DNA of 64,000 nt, taken from NCBI GenBank assembly GCA_041391505.1, contig JAWKNW010000015.1, forward strand, positions 73,251-137,250, in the 5' to 3' direction. A model generated the notes under the pieces. The model saw nothing but the letters and a program-made list of their open reading frames with translations. It had not been told where the DNA came from and did no database searches. How positions within the stretch are numbered: position 1 is the stretch's first letter; the number at the start of each line of letters is the position of its first letter. Positions 1 to 9,159 of this stretch are shown here, piece by piece. This DNA comes from Rhodothermales bacterium. Its GTDB lineage: Bacteria; Bacteroidota; Rhodothermia; Rhodothermales; JAHQVL01. Made by a program: the position numbers and the translations under genes.

Positions 1-92
1 ACCCGATCGAGGTGGTTATGCGACTGGGCCCGGGAAGCGGCGGGGGCGCCGGCGACGAGGAGGCCTGCCAGGAGAAGGAAACGGATGTTCAT
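1..92 (-). CDS. Exported protein, N-terminal fragment (runs off left edge)
   Basis: An ATG at 92 opens a frame that stays open to the window edge and encodes a classic signal peptide: a short charged start (MNIRF), a hydrophobic stretch (LLLAGLLVAGAPAA) and an A-x-A-like cleavage region before AQSHNH. Only about 30 residues are visible, so the mature function is unknown. It starts 23 bp after the stop of the upstream GH116-type glycosidase on the same strand. The two are therefore probably co-transcribed, and an exported role in carbohydrate use is a reasonable guess. Confidence 0.6.
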   Translation of the reverse strand, partial: MNIRFLLLAGLLVAGAPAASRAQSHNHLDR

Positions 93-115
93 GCGGTCTG
101 GGCGAAAAGGGGGGG

Positions 116-2689
116 TTATCCGATCCGGAGCACCTGGCCGGCTTCGAGCAACACATCGCGCTGTACGACGTCGGCCCCGATGCGCAGTTCCTCGAGGATG
201 AGTCGGCCGTCGGACACGTGCAGGGTATACCGGCCGCCGCCGCGCACCTCGAGGGAGCCCCGGGCGGCCGGCGTGACAAAGGGTGCTCGCGATATGGAAT
301 CCCGGGGATGGAACGTGAGGCTTCGGGTGGTCGCGTCATAGCGTTGCCCGGTGAGGGCGAGCGGGAGCGTCCAGAGGGTCAGATGGGCGGGATGATGCGA
401 ATAGGCCCACGGGCTGCCGTCCCAGCCGGCCTGCATCTCGAACACATTCCACGGGTCGCGCAGCGTGCGGTACTGGTGTGTCGCGGCCTTCTCGGCGCGT
501 GCCAGGGCGTCGCGGGCGTCGACATCGAGGTGGATCGCGAGCGCCGCGCTGTTGTACGTTGCGGCCTGCCACACCACGGAGTCCGTCGGCCCGCCGCGGC
601 CGGCCGCGAGGAACTGATAGGGCCGTTCCGGCGAAAGCCCGTCCTCGTCGCCGCCGGCGCCGCGCATCGCCATCGCGCCGTAGGGCGTGCCGTTGGCGCG
701 GGTTTCGGCCCGGAGATGCCGGCGGGCGCGCTCGGGATCGATGACGGGGTCGAGATCCAGCATGTAGCACCAGAGCAATCCGTACAGGGTATCCGCCTGG
801 AGGGCGTCGGTAGCCGGTTCGCCGGCGGTGTGCCAGGCGCGATAGTGCTCGCCCGTCCAGAAGGCAGTGTCGAATGCGGCCGCACCTTGCTTGACCAGAT
901 CGCGGAGGGTGGCCGCGAATGCGGTGTCGCCGGCGAGGGTGGCGAGCTGGACAGCAGCCTGGGCGGCCGCCAGATGCAGCAGGGCGCCATACGCCGCCAG
1001 ATCCTTCTCCCCGTACTGCCACCACCGGTAGATGGAGTCGAGCCGGTCCGGCAAACCCAGCCGTTCGGCGCGGGCGGCCTGCCAGGTCATCGCCTTGCGC
1101 GCGTGGGGCCAGAGTTCGGCCAGGATGTCCCGGTTGCCGGTTGCCCGGACGAGCGCGCAGGTTTCGAGGACGAAGGCGGGGCCGTTGTCGGCCTGCACCG
1201 GTCCTTCGGCGGCGTCGAACGGGGTGCGACCGCCCAGCCCGAGCGAGGCCGGCAGGCTCCCGTCGTCGGCCTGGACGGCCGCGTAGGCGCGCAGATGGTC
1301 GTGCAGGACGTCCGGGAAAAACAACGCCAGCGGCATGGCCCGGTACAGGCTGGCCGGCAATGACGAGAGCGACGGCGCTGAAAAGGTGTCCCAGAACCGC
1401 CAGTGGCGCGCCCGGGTGTGAACGGCGGATTTGGTGAGGATGGCCGGGCTGTTTGCGAGGCCGTCCTGCAGCGCCGCCGGCAGCGCATTGTCGAAACACA
1501 TCGCCTGCCAGGTGTTGAGGCTTTTCCAGACATCCGGCAGGCGGTCGATGAAGGCCGCGGCGGCGGCCGGCGCCCCGTCGAAGCGGGCCGCATAGCCCTG
1601 TCCGACGTCGGCTCCGTAGAAGCGCCGGTTGGGAAAGTGCCAGCTCAGGACAAATGTGACGACCTGCGTCGTGCCCGGCTCGACGACGGCCGTGGCGGCG
1701 GCGGCGCCGTAGCCGAAGAGCCCCATCGCAATCTGCCCGTCGAACGATCCTTCCTGCTCGAATACGCTCCAGATCTCGTCGAGGTCGCTCGATACCATGC
1801 TGCTCAGGTTGAAGCCGGTCAGGGTTTCCAGCGTCATGGTGCCCGCCTCCGGCGTGTCGCCGTTGCGCGTGAGGGTGATGCCGCGCTGAAGGCGGAACGT
1901 GCCCTGCAGGTAGTTGGGCAGGTTGCACATCACCGAAGCGTTCACCGGGGCGCTGCCGGTGTTATGGAGCAGCAGCGTGAAGGCGAGCGCCGGCGTGGCG
2001 CTGAAGGCGGTGTCGTTCAGCACAAACGGCGTGTAGGCGTACCAGGCCACGTCGAGCGGCAGGCCCTCCGCCTCCGGCAGCAGTCGGGCTACGGGAAAGG
2101 CGCCCGAGAACGTGATCTGGTCGACCCCCGGCAATCCGCCCGGCGGATGCGTCCGCAGCGCCCAGGCCCGGGGCGTTCCGCCGCCCGTCTGTGTCCGGAT
2201 GCCGAGGAGGAAATCCTCGATATCGACCTTCATGCCTTCGGATGCCGGCGAGGTATTAAAAATTTGCCAATCCCTCAGGCTGCCGTCGGCGCGGATCTCG
2301 ACCGTGCCGCCCCCCATGCCGCCCAGCGGGACGCCGGATCGCATCCCGATCGGAGGCGCGAGCAGGCGCTTGTCCTCCTCCGGTCCCGTCACTTCGGAGA
2401 GATAGGGCAGCTCCCCCTTGACGTGCCAGTGGATGGCGTCCTCGGCGATGTGCACGGGCTGGGGGGCAAAGGCAAAGCGCATGTCCTTCCGAACGACGCC
2501 CTGGTGCAGGAAGCGCAGCGCGGCGAGGGGATGGTCGCTTTTGAATGCCGTGGAGATCGAGTCGGGCGGCGTCGTGCGCGCGCCTCCGAAAGCACCGCAG
2601 CCGGCCAGAACGCCGGAGGCCAGGGGCAGACAAGCCGTTTTTATAAAGTGCCGACGCGTGAACGACGTGGATTCGGGGGCTTCTTTCAT
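116..2689 (-). CDS. GH116-type (GBA2-like) glycosidase, Tat-exported lipoprotein
   Basis: The 857-aa protein begins with a twin-arginine motif (TRRHFIKTA, residues 11-19), a hydrophobic segment and a lipobox (LAGC), so it is probably exported folded and lipid-anchored. The region GVPLGGMGGGTVEIRADG resembles the N-terminal signature of GBA2/GH116 beta-glucosidases. The C-terminal half looks like an (alpha/alpha)6 barrel; DALQADTLYGLLWCY aligns by eye with the conserved D-x-L/I-x-x-D-Q-L-x-G-Q-W region that holds the family acid/base Asp. Length fits bacterial GH116 (800-950 aa). Family members cleave beta-glucosides, beta-xylosides or glucosylceramide; the substrate here is unknown. The next gene starts 23 bp downstream. 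Confidence 0.75.
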   Translation of the reverse strand: MKEAPESTSFTRRHFIKTACLPLASGVLAGCGAFGGARTTPPDSISTAFKSDHPLAALRFLHQGVVRKDMRFAFAPQPVHIAEDAIHWHVKGELPYLSEVTGPEEDKRLLAPPIGMRSGVPLGGMGGGTVEIRADGSLRDWQIFNTSPASEGMKVDIEDFLLGIRTQTGGGTPRAWALRTHPPGGLPGVDQITFSGAFPVARLLPEAEGLPLDVAWYAYTPFVLNDTAFSATPALAFTLLLHNTGSAPVNASVMCNLPNYLQGTFRLQRGITLTRNGDTPEAGTMTLETLTGFNLSSMVSSDLDEIWSVFEQEGSFDGQIAMGLFGYGAAAATAVVEPGTTQVVTFVLSWHFPNRRFYGADVGQGYAARFDGAPAAAAAFIDRLPDVWKSLNTWQAMCFDNALPAALQDGLANSPAILTKSAVHTRARHWRFWDTFSAPSLSSLPASLYRAMPLALFFPDVLHDHLRAYAAVQADDGSLPASLGLGGRTPFDAAEGPVQADNGPAFVLETCALVRATGNRDILAELWPHARKAMTWQAARAERLGLPDRLDSIYRWWQYGEKDLAAYGALLHLAAAQAAVQLATLAGDTAFAATLRDLVKQGAAAFDTAFWTGEHYRAWHTAGEPATDALQADTLYGLLWCYMLDLDPVIDPERARRHLRAETRANGTPYGAMAMRGAGGDEDGLSPERPYQFLAAGRGGPTDSVVWQAATYNSAALAIHLDVDARDALARAEKAATHQYRTLRDPWNVFEMQAGWDGSPWAYSHHPAHLTLWTLPLALTGQRYDATTRSLTFHPRDSISRAPFVTPAARGSLEVRGGGRYTLHVSDGRLILEELRIGADVVQRDVLLEAGQVLRIG

Positions 2690-3149
2690 GAAGCGGCCAG
2701 GCAGAACGGTGAGAGGCTGGGTAAGGGGCGGGCTGAAGTTCGGAAAACGATCGCAAAAAAGCTGCAGCGCCGTCAGCTATTTCAGGTTTTTGCTCCTCGA
2801 TGACGCTGTGGATTCAAGCAGCGGGCGCATCGGTCGATCCCCTGAAAAAGTCCGGCAGGGGCCGGTGCGCCGTTCAGAAACGGTTGGGATTTTCAAAAAT
2901 CCTTCTCGGTCCCTCATCCTGAACCGCCCTCCGCTTGCGGTGGGCGTGATGAATGCCCGTCCCCGCGAACGCGGGGAGACTTCTCGAACCACCGTGAGAT
3001 GCTCATGGGAGCCATGCGCGAGTGATTCGGGAGGTCCTTCGACAACCCCGTCGCAAGCGCCGGGGGCTCAGGAAGACAACCTGTTTTTACTTCTCAACAG
3101 TTTCTCAGTTGATCATTTCGCAGTTCCCTGGTCTTCTACCACCGTTCAG
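2690..3149. other. 460-bp divergent intergenic region with hairpins
   Basis: This gap separates the glycosidase (leftward) from the histidine kinase (rightward) and must hold both promoters. It contains a perfect small hairpin, CCCCGCG-AA-CGCGGGG (2961-2976), followed by GGGAGACTTCTCGAACC, and further on GGGAGGTCCTTCGACAAC. These words resemble the arms of the palindromic elements near 20.3 and 24.0 kb, so this is probably a decayed relative. The kinase frame is open through part of the gap, but there is no protein-like signal before the ATG at 3150. Confidence 0.5.
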
Positions 3150-5954
3150 ATGCCGCTTCTGATACTTCTGGCTTTTCTTTTTGGTGGGATCGCACAGCAA
3201 CCACCGCGCGCGCCGGCGCTCAAGATGGTGGCCGGCGTGGAGGAGGTTTCGCTGACGCCTTACATCGAATTCATCGAGGATCTCGACGGGACGTGGACGG
3301 CGGAGGAGGTGGCCCGGCGCCAGGATGGGTTCTTTAGCGTCTCGGAGGCCGTGCCGAACTTCGGGATGAAGCGGCTGGTGATGTGGGGACGCTTCCAGGT
3401 GCAGAATCTGACCGAGGAGCGGGCTTTTTATCTGGCGATGACCTTTTCGGAAATCGACTGGATGACGCTGTATTCCTGGAGTCCCGACGGCTGGGTCGCC
3501 CAGGAAACCGGGCAGCGTGTGCCAATGAGCCGGCGCGCCGTGATGAGCGTCCTGCCGGCCGGTGCGCTGCACGTGAGTCCGGGGGAGACGCGCACCTTTC
3601 TGGTGCGATTCGAAACCACGCGTCAGATGCAGCTGCCGCTCGCGGTGCTCACCGAGAACGAGTTCGCCGCCATGCAAGCCCAGCACCTCCTGTCGTGGGG
3701 ACTGCTCATGGGCATCATCGCGGCGCTGGGGATCCTCAATGTGCTGCTCTATGCGTTCGCGCGCGAGCGGCACATGCTCTACTTCGGGCTCTATACGGCG
3801 ATGTTCGGGCTGTTTCTTTTCGTCTGGAAAGACCTCGACAGCTACGTGGTTGCCGACCTCGCGAGCGTCTGGCGGGAGCAGCTGGTGCTGACGCTAGCCC
3901 TGATGCCGGTCGTCGTGCGCATGCTGTTCGTTCGCCATTTTTTTGAATCCAACAGGTACCTGCCTCGTCTCGACCGCGCTGTCCTGGTGTCGTTTTTCAT
4001 CGGGGTCGTCGCGCTGGGGCTCTCCACGCGGTACAACATGATCTGGTTCGTCGTGGCGAGCTGCGTGCTCTGGCCCCCGATCGAGCATACGATCGCATGG
4101 ATCCGGTATCGGCAGGGTTTCAGGCCGGCGGTGCTGTATTTCATCTCAACCGCCTGCGCGCTCCTGCCCTCCATGGTCTTTACGTTGGCCACGGCCGGGA
4201 TCCTGCCGGCCGCCCGGTGGCAGGAAGTGGCGATGGTGATCGGGTTGCTGTTCGAGCTGTTGTTGAAACAGGGGAGCCTCGGGATCCGCATCCGCGAGAT
4301 GCTCAAGCAGCGACGCCTGATCCAGGAGCAGCTGGATCGCGAGCATCGCGAAGCCGCGGCCCGGCTCGAACGCGAAGTCGATCGCAGGACGGAATTGCTG
4401 CGGCAGACGAACATGCGGCTCGTGGAGGAGAACGAGCGCCGGCACGCCTCCGAACGCGTGCTGCAGGAAAGCGAGGAGCGGTACCGCACGGTGGTCGCGG
4501 TGCTCACCGAAGGCATCGTCTTGCAGCAGGCGGATGGACAGATCATAGCCGCCAACGAGAGCGCGGAGCGCATCCTGGGCTTGACGACAGACCAGCTCAG
4601 CGAGCGTACGTCCATGGATCCCCGATGGGGAGCGATCAAGGAGGATGGGTCGCCGTTTCCCGGGCATGAGCATCCGGCGATGGTGACGCTCCAGACGGGC
4701 GCTTCGCTCCACGGCGTGACGATGGGCATCATCGTGCCCGACGGCGACCTGCGCTGGATCTCGATCAATTCCGAACCGCTCTGGCGGACGGGGGAGGAGC
4801 GGCCCTACGCGGTCGTCACTTCCTTCGCGGATGTCAGCGGCGAAAAAGCCTATCGGGAAGAGCTCATCGAGGCGCGCCGCGTGGCGGAAGAGGCGACGGT
4901 CACGAAGAGCATGTTCCTCGCCAACATGAGCCACGAGATCCGCACCCCGATGAACGGGGTGATCGGCATGACGAGCCTCCTCATGGAGACGGAACTCACG
5001 GCCGAGCAGGAGGAGTATGTCGACGTGATTCGCGCGAGCGGCGAGAGCCTGCTGATGGTGATCAACGACATCCTCGACTTCTCGAAGATCGAAGCCGGCC
5101 GGATCGAGCTGGAACACCGTGAATTCGACCTTGGCGCCACGCTGCGGTCGGTTTCGATGTTGCTGCAGGCCCGGGCGGCGGACAAGGGGTTGGATCTGAA
5201 GCTCGATATCGACGATCAGCAGCCGGAGCGGTTTACGGGCGATGAATTCCGCATCCGCCAGATCGTCCTGAACCTGCTTTCCAATGCGGTCAAATTTACG
5301 GAGCGCGGCAGCGTGACGCTGCGCTGCGCGACGATCGAGCTGCCCGACGGGCGCCCCGGGGTAGCCATTGCGGTTCAGGATACCGGGATCGGCATCCCGA
5401 AGGAGCGGATCGACCGCCTGTTCCAGTCGTTCTCGCAGGTGGACAGCTCCACGACGCGCAAGTATGGAGGCACCGGTCTGGGGCTTGCCATCAGCCAGCG
5501 TCTGGCGCGGCTCATGGAAGGGGAGATCCGTGTCGAGAGCGAGCCCCAGGTAGGCACCACGTTTACCCTGGTGCTGCCCTGCAGCGCAAACTGCCGGGCT
5601 GTAGACGGGCTGCGGGTGCTCATCGCGGAACCCAACCCGTTCCACGCGCGCATCCTGACGCGCATGTTGACCGACGCCGGCATGGAGGTAGAGCCGTGGA
5701 CCGGCGACGAGGCTCCGGACGCCTCCTGCAACGCCGTCCTGGTCAACGCGATGGACGCCGGGCTGGCCGACGCCCGCAGGAGCCTGGCGACATCGCCGCG
5801 CCGGGCCGACCTGGTCTGTATCGGTCTGATCGACAAGGACTGGAGCGGCCCCGCGTCGGAGATCGCGTGGGATGGTCTGATTGCGATGCCCTTCAACCGG
5901 GAAGACCTGCTCGCCCTGCTCGGCAAGATGCCTGCGCGGCCCACGCCGGCCTGA
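3150..5954 (+). CDS. Membrane hybrid histidine kinase (7TMR-DISM, PAS, HisKA, HATPase, receiver-like tail)
   Basis: The ATG at 3150 gives a signal peptide (MPLLILLAFLFGGIA), so this start is preferred over in-frame codons upstream; 934 aa. In order: periplasmic 7TMR-DISMED2-like domain (about 25-170), a 7TMR-DISM membrane block (about 180-370), a coiled coil (about 385-450), a PAS domain (about 450-565), HisKA with phospho-acceptor His595 in MSHEIRTPMNGVIGM, and an HATPase with the N-box near 707 and the GGTGLGLAI G-box near 773. The last ~110 residues look like a receiver, but the phospho-accepting Asp position reads Asn (AVLVNAMD). DISM sensors usually sense carbohydrate-like periplasmic ligands; the ligand and target are unknown here. 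Confidence 0.88.
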   Translation: MPLLILLAFLFGGIAQQPPRAPALKMVAGVEEVSLTPYIEFIEDLDGTWTAEEVARRQDGFFSVSEAVPNFGMKRLVMWGRFQVQNLTEERAFYLAMTFSEIDWMTLYSWSPDGWVAQETGQRVPMSRRAVMSVLPAGALHVSPGETRTFLVRFETTRQMQLPLAVLTENEFAAMQAQHLLSWGLLMGIIAALGILNVLLYAFARERHMLYFGLYTAMFGLFLFVWKDLDSYVVADLASVWREQLVLTLALMPVVVRMLFVRHFFESNRYLPRLDRAVLVSFFIGVVALGLSTRYNMIWFVVASCVLWPPIEHTIAWIRYRQGFRPAVLYFISTACALLPSMVFTLATAGILPAARWQEVAMVIGLLFELLLKQGSLGIRIREMLKQRRLIQEQLDREHREAAARLEREVDRRTELLRQTNMRLVEENERRHASERVLQESEERYRTVVAVLTEGIVLQQADGQIIAANESAERILGLTTDQLSERTSMDPRWGAIKEDGSPFPGHEHPAMVTLQTGASLHGVTMGIIVPDGDLRWISINSEPLWRTGEERPYAVVTSFADVSGEKAYREELIEARRVAEEATVTKSMFLANMSHEIRTPMNGVIGMTSLLMETELTAEQEEYVDVIRASGESLLMVINDILDFSKIEAGRIELEHREFDLGATLRSVSMLLQARAADKGLDLKLDIDDQQPERFTGDEFRIRQIVLNLLSNAVKFTERGSVTLRCATIELPDGRPGVAIAVQDTGIGIPKERIDRLFQSFSQVDSSTTRKYGGTGLGLAISQRLARLMEGEIRVESEPQVGTTFTLVLPCSANCRAVDGLRVLIAEPNPFHARILTRMLTDAGMEVEPWTGDEAPDASCNAVLVNAMDAGLADARRSLATSPRRADLVCIGLIDKDWSGPASEIAWDGLIAMPFNREDLLALLGKMPARPTPA

Positions 5955-5960
5955 AGAGCC

Positions 5961-6944
5961 TCAGAGCCAGCCGTGCTCGCGGTACCATCGATACGTCGCC
6001 GCCAGGCCTTCGTTGAGCGGTACGGACGGCGTGAAGCGAACGAGCCGCCGCGCTTTTTCGGCCGAGCAGGTCCAGTACGGCGAAAGGCCCAGGCTGACCT
6101 TGTGGCTGTTGACGAGCGATAGGCGCCCCGACACGCGAGAGGCCAGGTCGCCGAAGGCGCCGGCGGCGCGGACAAACAGGCGAGGTATTTCGAGTTCGAA
6201 GCGCAGCGGCCGATCCATGGCGCGGGCCATGCCGGCGTAAACCTCCCGCCATCCCACGTCCTCCTCGTGGGTAAGGAAAAACACCTCGTCGCGCCCCGCA
6301 TCCTCGAACGTAGCCCTGAGCATGCCCTGGATGAGGTCGTCGACGTGGATCGTCGCGATCCGGCTGCTTTTGTTGGCCGGGTATAATCCCGCTCCCCGCC
6401 GCAGCTGTTTGAAGAGCACCAGGAAATCCTGATCGCGCGGCCCATACACGGCCGAGGGGCGGATGATGGTGTACGGAAGCCGGCCCGTCTGGTCCTGGAG
6501 GAGGCGTTCCGCTTCGTATTTGCTCTGGCCGTAGATCTCGAACGGGGAGGGGGGCATCGTCTCGTCGACCGGGAGCCCGGGCCCCCGAGCCGGTCCGGCG
6601 GCGGCCTGCGAGGACACGAGCGTGAGCCGGCGCAGCGGAGCCTCCGCCGTCTCCAGCGCCGACATGAGGGACCGCAGCGGCGTCACGTTGCCTTCCCGGA
6701 AGGCGTCGATCGTCAGCGCCCGGGTCACGCCGGCGACATGGAATACATAGTCGGCCCCCTCCAGCGCGCCCGATGCCAGGATCCGGTCCGGCCGCGCGAA
6801 GTCGACCGGAAACGGCGTCGTGCCGGCGGGCGCCGGGGCGTTGGGGGAGCGCGTCAGCGCCCGGACCTCGTGCCCCTGGCTCAGGAGGGCCTCGACCAGC
6901 CGGCTGCCGATGAACCCGTTCGTACCGCTAACAACACTGATCAT
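5961..6944 (-). CDS. NAD-dependent epimerase/dehydratase (extended SDR)
   Basis: The 327-aa protein starts with the NAD(P)-binding glycine motif GTNGFIG (residues 7-13) and carries the SDR catalytic triad: Ser111/112 in TLVSSQ, Tyr138 and Lys142 in YGQSKYEAE. This matches extended SDRs that act on nucleotide-sugars or related substrates. The C-terminal substrate part ends in the usual GLAATYRWYREHGWL helix. The stop is only 6 bp from the convergent stop of the histidine kinase. The substrate cannot be read from the sequence. Confidence 0.85.
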   Translation of the reverse strand: MISVVSGTNGFIGSRLVEALLSQGHEVRALTRSPNAPAPAGTTPFPVDFARPDRILASGALEGADYVFHVAGVTRALTIDAFREGNVTPLRSLMSALETAEAPLRRLTLVSSQAAAGPARGPGLPVDETMPPSPFEIYGQSKYEAERLLQDQTGRLPYTIIRPSAVYGPRDQDFLVLFKQLRRGAGLYPANKSSRIATIHVDDLIQGMLRATFEDAGRDEVFFLTHEEDVGWREVYAGMARAMDRPLRFELEIPRLFVRAAGAFGDLASRVSGRLSLVNSHKVSLGLSPYWTCSAEKARRLVRFTPSVPLNEGLAATYRWYREHGWL

Positions 6945-7151
6945 GGCCTGGGGGGAGAGAAAAAAACATTGATTTTGGGCCGATAGAGGCGATTTTATCG
7001 AAAGTGTAAAAAAAGTTCGTTCGATCTGTAACGCAAGGCCCGGAGGCTGCGCTAATAAACGCTTGCAGTACTGATCATGGAATAGGCTCTGCCGGGTGGA
7101 GGTGGGGCCTATTCCTGTTTTTGTCCTTTCGGTAAACGCAGACGGCGGCTG

Positions 7152-7487
7152 TCAATCGGCCAGCAGGTACCTCGCTATCTCGAGCCGCTGCACGTACGCA
7201 TTCAATAGATCGGCGGTGAAGTCCGTTCCAGAGAGGACGACCGACTGCACGCCATCCGGGTGGCCTACCGTCAGCGAACCGTCGGCGCCCCGCTCCCAGA
7301 TCCACGCCCGCTCGTCCATAGCCAGGATCACGGCTTTCTGGATGGCGCCTTCCGCGCGCCAGGGGATCTGTTTGCGATAGGTCTCTACCCATTCCTGACG
7401 TCCGGAGGGCCCGAAATAGATGCGGCGCCCATCGATATGGCACCATGCCGGCTCCAGAGCGGCCCAGCGTTTCAATAAATCGATCAT
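7152..7487 (-). CDS. Hypothetical protein, 111 aa
   Basis: I do not recognise a family. The ATG at 7487 (MIDLLKRWAALEPAWCH) is preferred because the open frame upstream of it runs into a tandem heptanucleotide array that is open in most frames. The product is Trp-rich (QEWVETYRKQIPWR, RAWIWERG) and looks like a small soluble alpha/beta protein without signal peptide or membrane segment. It is transcribed away from the array and away from the acylphosphatase gene. Confidence 0.55.
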   Translation of the reverse strand: MIDLLKRWAALEPAWCHIDGRRIYFGPSGRQEWVETYRKQIPWRAEGAIQKAVILAMDERAWIWERGADGSLTVGHPDGVQSVVLSGTDFTADLLNAYVQRLEIARYLLAD

Positions 7488-7733
7488 GCGGTGTTGTGGC
7501 TTGCTTGGTTTCCGCCTACGCGGGATGTACAGTGCGTTCGAGCCGTGGGCCGAATCTCGAACGGAAGGGTGTTGCAGCCTCGCATCTGGGTGGGCCACGA
7601 TGGTACATTCCTGGACGGGATCTGCGGAAGGAGATTTCGCTCGCGACGGCGGGATCGATGGCGCATTCGATGTGCTGCCCCCGGCCGCATAGGCCAGCTC
7701 GCTGCGTGTTTCCATCCGGGCACTGGAGTGATT

Positions 7734-8015
7734 TGGTGCGGGATGGGGGATGCGTGATGCGGGGTGCGGGATTTGGGATGCAAGATGCAGGATGCAAGAT
7801 GCTGAGTACAAACATCCTGCATCCAACATCCTGCATCCAAAATCCCATTTACAACATCCCGCATCCAACATCCTGCATCCAACATCCTGCATCCAACATC
7901 CCGCATCCAACATCCTGCATCCAACATCCTGCATCCAACATCCTGCATCCAACATCCCGCATCCAACATCCTGCATCCAACATCCCGCATCCAACATCCT
8001 GCATCCAACATCCCC
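7734..8015. repeat. Inverted tandem heptanucleotide array (GGATGCA / CATCCTG family)
   Basis: From 7734 to 7810, eleven 7-bp units such as GGATGCA, AGATGCA and TGATGCG run in one register. After a 2-bp step, 29 units of CATCCTG, CATCCAA and CATCCCG run without a break from 7813 to 8015, mostly alternating as a 14-bp double unit. The two halves are roughly reverse complements, so the locus can be drawn as one large imperfect hairpin. Because 7 is not a multiple of 3 and the units contain no stop codons, most frames stay open and give peptide repeats (MLDAGCWMQDVGC) that I regard as non-coding. It lies in a divergent promoter gap. Confidence 0.9.
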
Positions 8016-8053
8016 CCCTCACACCCTGCAATCTCACACCTGAAGAAACGCGC

Positions 8054-8341
8054 ATGGAACACCCCGGGCTGACCGTAGAATGGATCGTACGTGGCCGCGT
8101 GCAGGGCGTGGGATTTCGCGCCTATACGGCGCAATGCGCGCGTGAAATGCGGGTGATGGGGTGGGTCGCGAATCGCCGCGACGGCTCCGTCGTCGTGGTT
8201 GCAGAGGGGCCGGTGGACGCCCTGCGCGGCTTCGAGGCGCTCGTGAAGCGGGGGCCGGCCCTGGCGCGGGTGGACTCCCTGACCGAAACGGCGATGGCGC
8301 CGGCCGGTTACACCCGTTTCGAGATCCGGCAAACTACCTGA
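8054..8341 (+). CDS. acyP: Acylphosphatase
   Basis: A 95-aa protein of typical acylphosphatase length, hydrolysing acyl-phosphates such as acetyl- or carbamoyl-phosphate in the cytoplasm. The signature GRVQGVGFRAY carries catalytic Arg22, and GWVANRRDGSV carries catalytic Asn40; the downstream VVVVAEG matches the usual strand after the Asn loop. The start codon lies about 40 bp after the last heptanucleotide unit, so any promoter is inside or just after the array. The convergent lipoprotein gene ends 13 bp downstream. Confidence 0.93.
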   Translation: MEHPGLTVEWIVRGRVQGVGFRAYTAQCAREMRVMGWVANRRDGSVVVVAEGPVDALRGFEALVKRGPALARVDSLTETAMAPAGYTRFEIRQTT

Positions 8342-8354
8342 GGGGTGCCCGGAC

Positions 8355-8777
8355 CTATTCGGCCCGCGGGAAAAGGATGATGTCCTTGCCGGTGTAGCCG
8401 AATCCGGAAAAATCCACCTCGAGCACCATGTCGTAGATGCGGCTGTAGTCGCGCACGACCTGCCCCACGATCGACCCCGAATTGAATTCGCTGTCGAGTT
8501 GCAGATCCACCCGGTCGTTGTTCAGGGTGCCGGAAAACGAGATGCTGTAGATATCCGAGGTCCCGACACGCCGGCCGGGCGTCTCCACGGTGCCGGACCC
8601 GGTCAACCGGCCGTCGGCATTCTTGATCTGGATTTCGAGCTGGCAGCAGGTCCCTGAAACCGCCGCGACGGTGCTGGACCAGTTGCCGTTGACGATGCTC
8701 GATTCGTCGTTGAGCTGAAAAACGTCGCACCCGCTCGCTACGATGAGCGCCATGCTGAGAAAGACGAGGCGTTTCAT
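8355..8777 (-). CDS. Hypothetical lipoprotein, 140 aa
   Basis: The ATG at 8777 gives a short lipoprotein signal peptide (MKRLVFLSMALIVASGC) with Cys17 as the lipidation site; the frame upstream has no signal-like sequence. The mature part is beta-rich with a CC pair (GTCCQLEIQIKNADG) and repeated small-polar strands (GRLTGSGTVETPGRR, SFSGTLNNDRVDLQLD). That pattern resembles small lipocalin-like or META-type beta barrels, but I cannot name a family. Confidence 0.65.
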   Translation of the reverse strand: MKRLVFLSMALIVASGCDVFQLNDESSIVNGNWSSTVAAVSGTCCQLEIQIKNADGRLTGSGTVETPGRRVGTSDIYSISFSGTLNNDRVDLQLDSEFNSGSIVGQVVRDYSRIYDMVLEVDFSGFGYTGKDIILFPRAE

Positions 8778-9159
8778 GGTGGTCCGGGATACGCTCCCCG
8801 GGGTCTGTTTCGAGGGGGACTCAAGGGGGTGTTTGACATAAAGATCGTCGCGGATCGGGCGACTTGCAAGCCGATCCACCCGGTCTCCATGGAATAGATG
8901 GGTCAGGAGACGCTTTCGATGCCGAAAAAGTTCTCTCTTCGTGGGTAACGATTTGGGAATGGTCACTTAAAGTGTTACGTCACGATAAAATTCTCCTTAT
9001 CCCAACAGGTCGGACGGGCAAGGCTCGCCCGGGTACGGGGGATAAACGGGACGCCGGCGGGTCCCCGATCCTTCGCCCTTGTGTTAATGGCGGCGAGTCG
9101 CTAAGCTTAGCCTTCGCGCCGGATCCGCCCTGGTGGATGGACCGGCTTAGGATGTAGCG
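8778..9159. other. 382-bp divergent intergenic region
   Basis: The gap holds the promoters of the leftward lipoprotein and the rightward oxidoreductase. Visible features are an 11-bp palindrome CACTTAAAGTG (8964-8974), followed by GTTACGTCAC in an AT-richer stretch that could be a promoter or operator, and a small CGGGC/GCCCG hairpin near 9014-9031. No convincing gene is present. Confidence 0.4.

Noticed and set aside
2418..3149. N-terminal extension of the hybrid kinase
   Set aside because: The frame is open but overlaps the glycosidase gene and an intergenic hairpin. The signal peptide begins at 3150.
7813..8015. CRISPR array
   Set aside because: Units are contiguous 7- or 14-bp repeats with no unique spacers, and no cas genes are present.
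7740..8055. Peptide-repeat proteins (MLDAGCWMQDVGC type) read from the heptanucleotide arrays
   Set aside because: The arrays have no stop codons in most frames on both strands, and the same peptide pattern appears in several frames. No start with a ribosome-binding site or other protein feature supports translation.
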